Below are positions 9,313-17,652 of a DNA stretch of 64,000 nt, in pieces. Position numbers and translations under genes: made by a program. Origin of the DNA: Rheinheimera mesophila (lineage in GTDB: Bacteria > Pseudomonadota > Gammaproteobacteria > Enterobacterales > Alteromonadaceae); NCBI RefSeq assembly GCF_000986865.1, contig NZ_LAVS01000004.1:1-64000 (forward strand). Direction: 5' to 3'. Below the pieces are notes generated by a model that was given only the letters and a program-made list of their open reading frames with translations, did no database searches and was not told the DNA's origin. Each line of letters starts with the position of its first letter. Position 1 is the stretch's first letter.

Positions 9313-10491
9313 TTAGCGGCCTAAGTACTTATCTAAAGTCTTATATAAACCCTGCCACATGGTCTGGTTTTTTTGCTTCAGTTTGGCGGCATTTTCGGCC
9401 AGACGAGGCGTGATTTCTTCCTGTTCTGCCAACAACTGACTTACTTTTTGCGTCAGGCTGACTGCTGAGAGTTTTTCCAGACAATAATCCGCCATACCAA
9501 AATCTGACATCATGGCGTGGTATTTGTGGCTCCAACTGGTGGCGATACAAGGCACGCCCTGACTCAGCGCATTAATAGCGCCATGGAAACGTGAGCTGAT
9601 AGCAACAGCGCTTTGACCAATAAAAGCTTTGACGGCTAGCGGGTCTTCAATCTGAATGATTTCACAAGGCGCCAGGCGGGCTATTTCCTGACAGAGCAGT
9701 TGATCGTCTTTGCCTTCGTGATTGACCAGAACCACAGCGTAACCTAGCTCCACCAATTGGTTGGCCGCAGCCGCAAAAGCTTCAACATAGTTAGTGCGTT
9801 CCGCTTCGGCATTGGCGTGGTTAAACTTGGACACCACTTTGCTATTTGGGATCAGCGCTGCAAATTTGCCTTCGATCTCAGGCAAAGCTGTGCTGCTGTG
9901 GCCTTTTAAACCGACGGTAAAATCAGGTGTTAATTTGACGGTATCCGGCAGGTTGGCTTCACAGCTTTGTAAATGACTGTAGGACACCGGATCGCGCACA
10001 TAAATCAGCGCTGCGCTGTGAATAATATCGCGCATCGCCGCTTTGCTTTCTGCGCTGCTAAAAGGTCCAAAGGCCTGCGGCATAAAGATAAAAGGCTTAC
10101 CTGCTTGTTTAAAACGTTTTACTTCACGGGCGGTATTTTGCAAAAATCTCAAGGGCCACTGGTCGCCATAAGCAAAACCACTGGCTTCTAAAATTACATC
10201 GACATCTCGTTCTGTTACCATGCCATAGCGCTTCATCAGCTTGCGTAGTGAACCAGGCAATTTGCCAAACCATGGCGTTAAATCCAGCGCTTTACGGCGC
10301 AATGACACTTTTTGCCAGGCGCCTAATAAAGCCCGTTCACGATAGGGCAGGTTGGGGCCTGGCGATAACACCAACTCGGTGTTGTTTAAGGTTTTTAAAC
10401 CCTGTAAGCAGGCCAGCAACATCAGGTAGGCGCCTTTATTGCGGAACTGCACCCCTTTGATTTCAACTAATAAGGCTTTGGATTCAGACAT
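9313..10491 (-). CDS. Polysaccharide pyruvyl transferase family protein
   Basis: Members of this family (CsaB/WcaK type) transfer pyruvate from phosphoenolpyruvate to sugars of cell-surface polymers, forming ketals, probably on the cytoplasmic face before export. The 392-residue product has the family's two-lobed GT-B-like fold. The C-terminal signature SSRFHGAINALSQGVPCI is followed by WSHKY. It overlaps the upstream nitroreductase-like gene by 8 bases and is the last gene of the leftward wecA-flippase operon. The sugar acceptor cannot be read from sequence. Family assignment is firm; the actual activity is inferred. Confidence 0.88.
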   Translation of the reverse strand: MSESKALLVEIKGVQFRNKGAYLMLLACLQGLKTLNNTELVLSPGPNLPYRERALLGAWQKVSLRRKALDLTPWFGKLPGSLRKLMKRYGMVTERDVDVILEASGFAYGDQWPLRFLQNTAREVKRFKQAGKPFIFMPQAFGPFSSAESKAAMRDIIHSAALIYVRDPVSYSHLQSCEANLPDTVKLTPDFTVGLKGHSSTALPEIEGKFAALIPNSKVVSKFNHANAEAERTNYVEAFAAAANQLVELGYAVVLVNHEGKDDQLLCQEIARLAPCEIIQIEDPLAVKAFIGQSAVAISSRFHGAINALSQGVPCIATSWSHKYHAMMSDFGMADYCLEKLSAVSLTQKVSQLLAEQEEITPRLAENAAKLKQKNQTMWQGLYKTLDKYLGR

Positions 10492-11521
10492 AAGTTAATA
10501 ACTCCGTAGCGGTTTTCTTCTCGGAGTGAGGGATCAAGGCCTGCGGATCAGGATAACCCACAGCAATCAGCATCACGACTCGTTCGAAAGGTTGTAATTT
10601 TAGTAAACGGCCAATTTTGGCTTCGTAGTTTTCGATATCAGGCCAGTTGATAGAACAAGAGGCCAGGCCCATGGTTTCCAGCGCCAGCATCAGTTGCATA
10701 TTGGCGAGGCTGGCGTCGATATAAATCACATGGCGATCGCGCTCAAACGGATAAGCGCTTAAATCACCGACCACAGCCAGCAGGGCAGGAATACCGTTGG
10801 CATAACCTACTGTACCCATCGGCAAATTCGCCAGTTTGGTCAGCATCTCACCTTCAGTGGCCGCTATATAACGAAACGGCTGACGGTTACAGGCACTGGG
10901 TGCCTGAGCCGCAGCAGCAACGGCTTGTTCTAGCACAGTTTTTGGCACAGCTTGCGGTAAAAAGGTACGGACAGAGCAGCGCTGCTGACACAAGATTAAA
11001 AACTGCTGGTAACTGATGTCAGCACGGGGTCTTTCAGCGTATGGAGCAGGTGCTGAAGGGCGGCTTTGTGCCAAACGTGGCGCTATCTGAGCTTTTAAGG
11101 CGGCAAAAGTCGCGGGCTGAGACGCAGTCTCTGGCCATTGGGTGACAGAGAAATAGCTGTCCAGTACATCGTGGCAATATTTCAACAACACCAAATCAAG
11201 TGCCTGATGATCGGCCAGTAAATTCTGTAATGCAGTTAAGGTTTCGTCGATATAGTCCAGTGCAAACAACGCTTTACGTGGCACCATGCTCAGACCTTTT
11301 TCCAAGCGGTGAATGTTGCGGCGTAAAATCACTGTGGCAATAGTGCTGCTTTCTTCGTGCAGGTGATAATGATGCCGGCCTGCGGCTGTGGCATGTTGCT
11401 CACGGCGAAAATGCGGATTAAAAAAGGCGTAATACAGTGTCGCCGCCAGACGGCTTTTGGCTGCATAAGGTAATAAAACCTTATCGAGCTTTTGTCTGAT
11501 TTGTTGCAGTTGTTTTTTCAT
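10484..11521 (-). CDS. Nitroreductase-like protein of polysaccharide locus
   Basis: The product has 345 residues from the ATG at 11521, which overlaps the flippase stop by ATGA; a longer frame from 11575 would run into the flippase gene. Residues from about 165 onward form a nitroreductase-family flavin fold (CSVRTF near the start, then APSACNRQPFRY, later AVGYP). The N-terminal ~160 residues, with an HRLEKGL motif, are not part of the usual nitroreductase. Proteins of this composite type occur beside pyruvyl transferases in exopolysaccharide clusters, but I know of no defined reaction. FMN binding is likely; a redox step on a sugar or lipid-linked intermediate is only a guess. Confidence 0.8.
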   Translation of the reverse strand: MKKQLQQIRQKLDKVLLPYAAKSRLAATLYYAFFNPHFRREQHATAAGRHHYHLHEESSTIATVILRRNIHRLEKGLSMVPRKALFALDYIDETLTALQNLLADHQALDLVLLKYCHDVLDSYFSVTQWPETASQPATFAALKAQIAPRLAQSRPSAPAPYAERPRADISYQQFLILCQQRCSVRTFLPQAVPKTVLEQAVAAAAQAPSACNRQPFRYIAATEGEMLTKLANLPMGTVGYANGIPALLAVVGDLSAYPFERDRHVIYIDASLANMQLMLALETMGLASCSINWPDIENYEAKIGRLLKLQPFERVVMLIAVGYPDPQALIPHSEKKTATELLTYV

Positions 11522-12846
11522 ACCGTCTCTTTCTCTACCACCACACCAGAGGCTTTGACTGTCATCAGTTGCCATAATTGACGACGGGTCCTGCCGGAAA
11601 AAAATAAAAAGAAAAATGACGCATAGGCATATGAAATCAGCGTTGCCCAGGCTGCGCCATCAATGCCCATCACCGGGATAAGCCACCAATTCAGCAGCAC
11701 ATTCAATACTGCACCTATACCATGACTGGCCAACGAGAGTGGCTCCTGACCGGTAATAATTAAATGCTGACCTATTAAATACCGGATAAAGATAAACACG
11801 CCAGCCCAGATATGGATTTGCAGTACTGCAATACCCGCCTGAAATTTATCGCCAAAAATCAGTGGTACCAGAGGTGGCGCTACGATGAATATCACCACGG
11901 CAATGACCAAAGCCATCGCAAAAAAATAACCACAATATTTTCGCAGCAATAACAGATAACCTGACCAACTGCTCTGATGGCTTTTCAGTAGCTCCGGATA
12001 ATACCGCACGGCTAACGTCGCTGGGATCACATACCAAAGTTCGGAAATACGGCTAACAGCGGCATACACACCCGCAGCTTCAATATCAATCAGCCGTTCT
12101 ATCATGATCAGATCAATACGCAGATAGACCACAGATAAAATGCCTGAAACCCAGAGCCAGCTAGAGCGACGCAGCAACTCTTTACCTTGCTGCCAGTTAA
12201 ACCAGGCTGGCGTCAGGCGACCAGACAGCGCCTTAATGCGTCTGCTGTGGCCCTTATAAATTTGATACTGCAACAGACCGACGGCCGCAAATTCCAGACC
12301 GACAATCCAAAACAAAGCGCCAATCCCCATGCCATACCAAAGTACGGCCAGTTTGGCGACAAGACCTAACAGACCCAAGCCCAATTTGCTGTAGGCGAGG
12401 GTGCGGAAATGGCCTAAATAGTTCTGGTGGTATTCAAATAAAATAAACGCATTAAATAGCTGACCGATGAAAAGGATCGCTGCCCCGGTCTGATAAGGTT
12501 CAAACTCAGCGGGCAAATACCAGCTAAAGCCAATAAACATCAGTGCGGCAAACACAAAGCCTGCGATCAGTCGAAGCCAGGTGGCTGTATACAAGATTTG
12601 CTGGCCTGTACGCAGGTCAGGTGCAGATTGCACCGATTTTTGCACCAGATTATTCAAACCTAAATTGGCCAGCGGCGCCAGAAACGCACTCCAGGTCATG
12701 ACAATAGAGTAATAGCCTGTGGCTTCAGGCCCCAGCATCCGTGCCACTATGATGGTAATTAATGCACCGGCCGCCAGTTTGACCAGACGCTCACCCAATA
12801 AAGCAACGGCTTTGGCTTTGGCGACTTTGACTAAGAACTTAACCAC
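11518..12846 (-). CDS. Polysaccharide flippase, Wzx/MATE-like (copy 1)
   Basis: The 442-residue hydrophobic protein has about 12-14 predicted membrane segments and the N-terminal signature of the polysaccharide-biosynthesis flippase family (GAGALITIIVARMLGPEATGYYS region, residues about 26-46, with ARMLGPEATG). It should move undecaprenyl-diphosphate-linked sugar units across the inner membrane. The start ATG lies 8 bases inside wecA, and the stop overlaps the next gene by ATGA, so it belongs to the wecA operon. A second, unrelated-looking flippase is encoded at 18931, so the locus has two. Confidence 0.9.
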   Translation of the reverse strand: MVKFLVKVAKAKAVALLGERLVKLAAGALITIIVARMLGPEATGYYSIVMTWSAFLAPLANLGLNNLVQKSVQSAPDLRTGQQILYTATWLRLIAGFVFAALMFIGFSWYLPAEFEPYQTGAAILFIGQLFNAFILFEYHQNYLGHFRTLAYSKLGLGLLGLVAKLAVLWYGMGIGALFWIVGLEFAAVGLLQYQIYKGHSRRIKALSGRLTPAWFNWQQGKELLRRSSWLWVSGILSVVYLRIDLIMIERLIDIEAAGVYAAVSRISELWYVIPATLAVRYYPELLKSHQSSWSGYLLLLRKYCGYFFAMALVIAVVIFIVAPPLVPLIFGDKFQAGIAVLQIHIWAGVFIFIRYLIGQHLIITGQEPLSLASHGIGAVLNVLLNWWLIPVMGIDGAAWATLISYAYASFFFLFFSGRTRRQLWQLMTVKASGVVVEKETV

Positions 12847-13906
12847 GTCGTTTCGCTTTGTAACGTTTTATAGCACGGGTAATACGCCAAATATGCTGCA
12901 AAGTGTATGAATAAACACTGAATATTATCAGGAACAAAATTAACATAATTAAGTCGGGCACCATCAGGTATTCACCCAGAACACCCAAAGTAGCCAGCAT
13001 GCAGGAAAAGCTGGTGATGACGACCAAAGCCTGACGCGAGTTCAGACCAAGGCGCAGGAAGATATGGTGTAAATGTTCACGGTCGGCTAAAAAGGGCGAC
13101 TGACCTTTACGAATGCGGCGCAGCATAATAGCTACCATATCCATCAACGGCACAGCGATGATCCACAGTGCAGTGACAGGGCGAAAACTGGCGGTATCGC
13201 TTTGAGTGCCAATGATCAGTAACCAAATCACAGTTAAACCAATCAGCATACTGCCGGCATCACCCATAAAAATTTTGCCTTTACCTTTGCCAACCACGTC
13301 CAGGTTAAATAGCAAATAAGGAATAAGAGCAAACACCAGCACCATAGGCAAAACCGCATGCTCCAACTGGCCGCCCATCCCCATCATCAAGGTGACGGAA
13401 ACAAAGGTCACCCCACTGAGCATACCGGCCAGACCGTCTATGCCGTCAATCATATTAAAGGCGTTAATAGCGGCAATCACGGCAATCAGGGTGATGGGGA
13501 TGCCGAGGTAACCCAAAGTGACATCGCCAAGCGCAAACAAATTGCCCAAATTGCCCACATGCAATTGCAGGCCGTACACCATGGCTGAGCCTATCAATAC
13601 CTGCACACAAAGCCGCAGTTTGACGCTTAAATCCATAAAGTCATCAAACACACCTAAAATCACAATAGTGCCACCGCAGAGCAGATAGTAATAGTGCACG
13701 TTATCCGGCAAGCCAAACCAGGCCAGGGTCAGGCCTACGCCGGTGAATATCGAGATACCGCCTATCAATGGCACTGAGCCGGTGTGTTGTTTACGGCCCG
13801 CAGGTTTATCCACCAGCCCTACTTTGACCGATAAAGGGATTAATATAAAAATAGCAGTTAGGGTGAGAACAAAGGTGGTGATAAACAGCTGCAGATGTTC
13901 TGTCAT
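12839..13906 (-). CDS. wecA: Undecaprenyl-phosphate GlcNAc-1-phosphate transferase (WecA-like)
   Basis: This membrane enzyme starts surface-glycan assembly by moving a sugar-1-phosphate, most likely GlcNAc-1-P, from UDP-sugar to undecaprenyl phosphate. I take the ATG at 13906 (355 residues) rather than the upstream 13954, because the hydrophobic first helix then begins directly. Family motifs are all present: DDFMD at residues 88-92, NAFNMIDGIDGL at 148-159, FMGDAGS at 213-219 and HLHH at 278-281. It is the first gene of the leftward arm and its promoter must lie in the divergent region 13907-14211. GlcNAc specificity is inferred from the family and from WecC and WecG in the locus. Confidence 0.93.
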   Translation of the reverse strand: MTEHLQLFITTFVLTLTAIFILIPLSVKVGLVDKPAGRKQHTGSVPLIGGISIFTGVGLTLAWFGLPDNVHYYYLLCGGTIVILGVFDDFMDLSVKLRLCVQVLIGSAMVYGLQLHVGNLGNLFALGDVTLGYLGIPITLIAVIAAINAFNMIDGIDGLAGMLSGVTFVSVTLMMGMGGQLEHAVLPMVLVFALIPYLLFNLDVVGKGKGKIFMGDAGSMLIGLTVIWLLIIGTQSDTASFRPVTALWIIAVPLMDMVAIMLRRIRKGQSPFLADREHLHHIFLRLGLNSRQALVVITSFSCMLATLGVLGEYLMVPDLIMLILFLIIFSVYSYTLQHIWRITRAIKRYKAKRRG

Positions 13907-14211
13907 GTGATTTCCATCAGTTTTTTGAGCCTGACCTAAGACAAAGAGGCACAAACGAAATTGGCCTGATTATAGGTGAAGAAATCAGGGCTGACTACGG
14001 CGTGCAGGAGATAAAATTGAAAGGAATAACGACTTTGTTTGAAAATAATGCTCTAATTGATATTTATGCCACACTTGCTGTCAGAGATTCTGGTTTTGAT
14101 TGATTTTTGTGCTGTGAATCAAGACGTTGGCATACCCTATTAGTTAAGATCCGCTGTTGTTTTTGGTTTTTTATTAAGCCTCAGACCGGCTGTTGATGCA
14201 GGATATTCGTT
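13907..14211. promoter_or_regulatory. Divergent promoter region between the two polysaccharide arms
   Basis: These 305 bases separate the divergent wecA and GT4 operons and must carry both promoters. The central part (about 14030-14085) is AT-rich. A weak rightward candidate is TTGTTT then TGATAT spaced 17 bases, near 14036-14064. I see no JUMPstart or ops element (GGCGGTAGCGT), no RNA gene and no credible small ORF. Confidence 0.4.
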
Positions 14212-15258
14212 GTGACTAAAGCCGTATTGATTATCACCAATATGGGGCCTAAGCCCTCTGCGCCTTTTCAGGGGCAGTTTGTCAAAAATCAGATGCTGGC
14301 GCTGAAAAAACATCAGGCTTTGTCTTATTTTTATATGCGCTGGCATAACGACAGTCTGTTCAACCGCCTGCTGAAATACCCTGTGTTGTTTTTGCAATTT
14401 TTCTGGTGTCATGTTCTGAGTTTTAAAACTGTGGATGTGATTCATGTACACTTTTTTTATCCAACCATTTGGCTGGCGCTGGTGTATAAATACCTGCGTA
14501 AACCTTCGGTTAAAATTGTAGTCACTTGTCACGGCAGTGATATTTACCACTACCAGCCTTTTGGTGCCTTGTATCGCTGGTGTTGTGGCGCGGTGGACCA
14601 ATGGATCTTCACCAGTGAAAAACTCCGCACTAAGGCCTATACCTCAGCACCCAAAGCCGTGGTGTTGTCCGCTGGCATAGCACAGGTTTATGCACAGACA
14701 ACGCAATTGAGCCGGGCAGAAAAAGACATAGACCTGCTGTATGTCGGGGCATTGGACAAAAACAAAGGCATGGACAGATTAATTGCACTGTTGCCGCAAC
14801 TAAAAGATAAAACAATCTGTGTAATAGGCACCGGGCCTTATCTGACGCAGTTTGAACAGTTAAGGTCTGACTATCCAAATTTACGGCTGCAACAGGGGCA
14901 GGGAGCAGAACAGTTAAAGGCGTTTTATCAGCGCAGTAAGTGTTTTTTAAATCTGTCGCGGAATGAATCTTTTGGTTTGGTGATGACCGAAGCGATGGCC
15001 TGTTATACCCCTGTGATAGCCACCTTAACCGATGGCTCGGCAGAGCAGTTGGGAGCCGATTCATTCTGGGTACTGGAGCAAGCTGACGAGGCTGTTTTAC
15101 TGCAACAGTTACTGCAAAAAATTCAGCAGCTATTAAGTTTGTCAGACTCAGACTACACCGCATTGCAGCAGCAGGGCCGCCAGTATGCAAAGCATTGTCT
15201 GGTGGATGATGTGGCAGCAAAAATACACAGCTTGTATCAGGCGTTAGCACCTGAGTAA
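14212..15258 (+). CDS. Glycosyltransferase family 4 protein
   Basis: This is a cytoplasmic GT-B glycosyltransferase with 348 residues. The N-terminal acceptor lobe contains HVHFFYP near residue 82 and VVTCHGSDIY near 103. The C-terminal nucleotide-sugar lobe has LLYVGALDKNKG and the EX7E-type motif RNESFGLVMTEAMA at about 249-262. The start is GTG at 14212, with AGGA about 10 bases upstream. It is the first gene of the rightward arm; the next gene follows after 27 bases. It presumably adds one sugar of the repeat unit; donor and acceptor cannot be deduced. Confidence 0.9.
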   Translation: MTKAVLIITNMGPKPSAPFQGQFVKNQMLALKKHQALSYFYMRWHNDSLFNRLLKYPVLFLQFFWCHVLSFKTVDVIHVHFFYPTIWLALVYKYLRKPSVKIVVTCHGSDIYHYQPFGALYRWCCGAVDQWIFTSEKLRTKAYTSAPKAVVLSAGIAQVYAQTTQLSRAEKDIDLLYVGALDKNKGMDRLIALLPQLKDKTICVIGTGPYLTQFEQLRSDYPNLRLQQGQGAEQLKAFYQRSKCFLNLSRNESFGLVMTEAMACYTPVIATLTDGSAEQLGADSFWVLEQADEAVLLQQLLQKIQQLLSLSDSDYTALQQQGRQYAKHCLVDDVAAKIHSLYQALAPE

Positions 15259-15285
15259 CGACGATAGAAAAAGGTAAAATCAAAG

Positions 15286-16011
15286 ATGGCGATACAACCT
15301 GAAGTGGTACAGGTAGGTGGCATTGGGGTCATGGCGTTTAGCAATATGGCCGAGCTGGTCAATTATGTCATACAGGATGACGGTACGGTGTTTTCTGGTT
15401 CTGCGATAGCGATGAATCCGGAGAAGGTGATTGCTGCCAGTAAAAATCCGGAATTGATGACTATTTTGAATCAAGCCGATGTTCGTTATGCCGATGGCAT
15501 GGGAGTCGTCAAAGTGATGCGGCGTAAATTAGGCCGCAAAGTAGAACGTATTCCAGGCTGTGAATTATGGCAGGCCTTAATGGCAAAAGCGGCCATCACC
15601 AAAACTCCGGTGTTTCTGGTAGGGGCCAAACCACATGTCATGGCGCAAACCGTAGAAAAACTAACTGCCATGGGGGTCAATATTGTTGGCTCCCAGGACG
15701 GTTATTTTAAAGATGAAAACGAGCTCATGAGCCGTATTGCTCACAGTGGTGCCCGTATTGTCACAGTAGCCATGGGCTCACCGAAGCAGGAATTATTTAT
15801 TGGTAAATGCCAGAAGCTGTTACCTGAAGCTTATTACATGGGCGTGGGTGGTACTTATGATGTGTTTACCGGACATGTGCAACGGGCTCCGGCCTTGTGG
15901 TGTAAATTGCATTTAGAATGGGCTTACAGATTGTTATCACAGCCATCCCGTCTTGGTCGTCAGACGAATCTGCTGACCTACGCCTGGTTATATTTAACCA
16001 ATAAGCTCTGA
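15286..16011 (+). CDS. WecG/TagA/CpsF family glycosyltransferase
   Basis: The 241-residue protein belongs to GT26. Diagnostic segments are RYADGMGV at residues 67-74, ERIPGCE at 87-93, and the AMGSPKQE segment near 165. In E. coli WecG adds N-acetylmannosaminuronic acid to undecaprenyl-PP-GlcNAc (ECA lipid II). Because this locus also encodes WecA and the UDP-ManNAcA-forming WecC, the same reaction is plausible here. However, GT26 members also use ManNAc or glucose, so I leave the symbol blank. The ATG follows an AAAGGT-type site and no overlap exists with either neighbour. Confidence 0.9.
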   Translation: MAIQPEVVQVGGIGVMAFSNMAELVNYVIQDDGTVFSGSAIAMNPEKVIAASKNPELMTILNQADVRYADGMGVVKVMRRKLGRKVERIPGCELWQALMAKAAITKTPVFLVGAKPHVMAQTVEKLTAMGVNIVGSQDGYFKDENELMSRIAHSGARIVTVAMGSPKQELFIGKCQKLLPEAYYMGVGGTYDVFTGHVQRAPALWCKLHLEWAYRLLSQPSRLGRQTNLLTYAWLYLTNKL

Positions 16012-16042
16012 TAAAAACGAATAAAAAACAGAGAGAAGAAGA

Positions 16043-16948
16043 GTGCAGCAACAGTCCGACTTACCTTTGATCAGCGTCTATATGCCCACTTTTAACCGGG
16101 TGGATATGGTGCAACGTGCCATCCGTTCTGTGCTGGCGCAGGATTACCCTCATTTCGAACTTTTGGTGGTGGATGATGCCTCCACCGATGCAACCTGGGA
16201 CACCCTAAACCGGGTCTATGCCGATGAACCCCGGGTACGATTGTTCCGGCAAGATAGGGGCCAGGGCGCTTGTGCCGCGCGCAATCTGGCGATAGCACAA
16301 GCCAAAGGCGAGTTTGTTACCGGCCTGGATGATGACGACGAGTTTTTACCAAACCGTCTGAGTTCACTCTATCAGGCCTATGACGACCAGTATGCTTTTG
16401 TCTGTTCCAGCTATTTCTGGGACTACGGCACTATCCGTAAACAGCTCTATCCGGAGGCTGCTGTGGTGGGGTTGAACGAGCTGTTGGATGTGCATTGTTT
16501 ATCCAATCAGGTGTTGGTCAAGCGCAGCCGTATACTGGCACAAGGTGGTTTTGATATTCAACTTGCTGCGTTTCAGGATTACGACATGTGGATCCGCTTA
16601 GTGGCGGCCTATGGTAAAGCCTTACGTCTGGCTGAAGCGACCTATGTGGTGCACGTCGGGCATGAATTAGGCCGCATTACCACTTCACCTAAACGTCTGG
16701 CTGCGCAAAGTTATTTTGTTGAAAAACACCTGCCGCTGATGAATGAGCGTAACAAGCAGAACCAACAGTTTTACCGGCTGGTGATGGAGCAGCAGCAGCT
16801 CTCTTTTGGGCGCTTGTTGTTTTTCTGTCGTTACGGTTTATGGTCGACTAAAATCCGCTATTACCTGAAACAAAAGCTGCAATGGGCCATTAAGTTCCGC
16901 CAGCAGTTGCTGAGCAAAGGTGTGAAAGGATTGTTTTCGAAAAAATGA
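16043..16948 (+). CDS. Glycosyltransferase family 2 protein
   Basis: A GT-A fold inverting glycosyltransferase of 301 residues. It opens with the typical SVYMPTFNR strand, the VVDDASTD nucleotide-binding motif near residue 48 and the metal-binding GLDDDDEFLP near 95. The C-terminal 60 residues are basic and aromatic-rich and may sit against the membrane. The start is GTG at 16043, preceded by a purine-rich AGAGAGAAGAAG stretch. Its stop overlaps the Wzz gene by ATGA. It probably adds a later sugar of the repeat unit; the donor is unknown. Confidence 0.9.
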   Translation: MQQQSDLPLISVYMPTFNRVDMVQRAIRSVLAQDYPHFELLVVDDASTDATWDTLNRVYADEPRVRLFRQDRGQGACAARNLAIAQAKGEFVTGLDDDDEFLPNRLSSLYQAYDDQYAFVCSSYFWDYGTIRKQLYPEAAVVGLNELLDVHCLSNQVLVKRSRILAQGGFDIQLAAFQDYDMWIRLVAAYGKALRLAEATYVVHVGHELGRITTSPKRLAAQSYFVEKHLPLMNERNKQNQQFYRLVMEQQQLSFGRLLFFCRYGLWSTKIRYYLKQKLQWAIKFRQQLLSKGVKGLFSKK

Positions 16949-17652
16949 GTCAGAATCCATTAGTCGACGCTAATTTTGTCAGTCTGAGCGCTGTGTTGCT
17001 AAAGCGGTTTTGGCTGCTGCTAATCACAACCACTATGCTGGGGGCTGTGGCTTTGTATGCTGTTCAGTTGAGTACGCCAGAGCGTTATCAGGCCGTCGCT
17101 GTGGTTAGCTTAACCGACTGGCAGACAGAAAGATTAACCAGACGTGATGATCCCGCTGATAAAAACCCTGCCAATGTCGGTGGTGCCTCTGCGGATGACA
17201 TGTCCAGAGCCTTAGTTCTGCTCAAAGATCCGGCTTTGTTTCACGCTGTGGAGCGCTCAGCGGATGCAAAGCAATTGAGTGTAGAGCACAAAAGGCGGGG
17301 TAATCTGGTCACTCTGAAATGGACCAGCAATTCAGCGCAAAGCGCTGAAACTGAACTGGCTCTGCTACTGCAGCAGTGGGATCAGCGCTGGCGTCAGCAG
17401 TTTATTCAGCAGAAACAGCAGCAGTTGCACACTATGCAGCAACTCAGCAGCGACGCTCCGGTGCAGCAACTGCAACAACTGCAGTTCGAGCTGGCCTATG
17501 CCCAGCAGGCTGAACCTTTTGCACTGCAACAACTGCAAAGCCCTAAAGCCTCGGAACAAAGTCTGCGTCCTGCTTTATGGTTGATGGTTGTGTTTGGTGC
17601 GCTGTTGGGGTTTAGCTGTACTTTTATTCTGTTGATGTTATGGCGTCTTTAA
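16945..17652 (+). CDS. Wzz-like chain-length determinant
   Basis: This 235-residue protein has the Wzz (polysaccharide co-polymerase) layout. A cytoplasmic N-terminal stub is followed by a first membrane helix at about residues 23-42 (FWLLLITTTMLGAVALY). A periplasmic alpha-helical, Gln-rich segment follows, then a second membrane helix near 210-230. The SPKAS...RP segment before the second helix resembles the Pro-rich motif of the family. It would set the length of the polymer made by the adjacent Wzy. It is shorter than E. coli WzzB (about 325), mainly in the periplasmic part. It overlaps the genes on both sides. Confidence 0.82.
   Translation: MSQNPLVDANFVSLSAVLLKRFWLLLITTTMLGAVALYAVQLSTPERYQAVAVVSLTDWQTERLTRRDDPADKNPANVGGASADDMSRALVLLKDPALFHAVERSADAKQLSVEHKRRGNLVTLKWTSNSAQSAETELALLLQQWDQRWRQQFIQQKQQQLHTMQQLSSDAPVQQLQQLQFELAYAQQAEPFALQQLQSPKASEQSLRPALWLMVVFGALLGFSCTFILLMLWRL

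Noticed and set aside
13907-14211. Search for a JUMPstart/ops antitermination element ahead of the polysaccharide arms
   Set aside because: No GGCGGTAGCGT-like motif; the nearest sequence (CTACGGCGTGC) differs too much.
14630-15283. 217-codon minus-strand frame opposite the GT4 gene
   Set aside because: Lies wholly antisense to a firm glycosyltransferase gene, and its residues (Pro, Leu, Cys-rich) look like a shadow.
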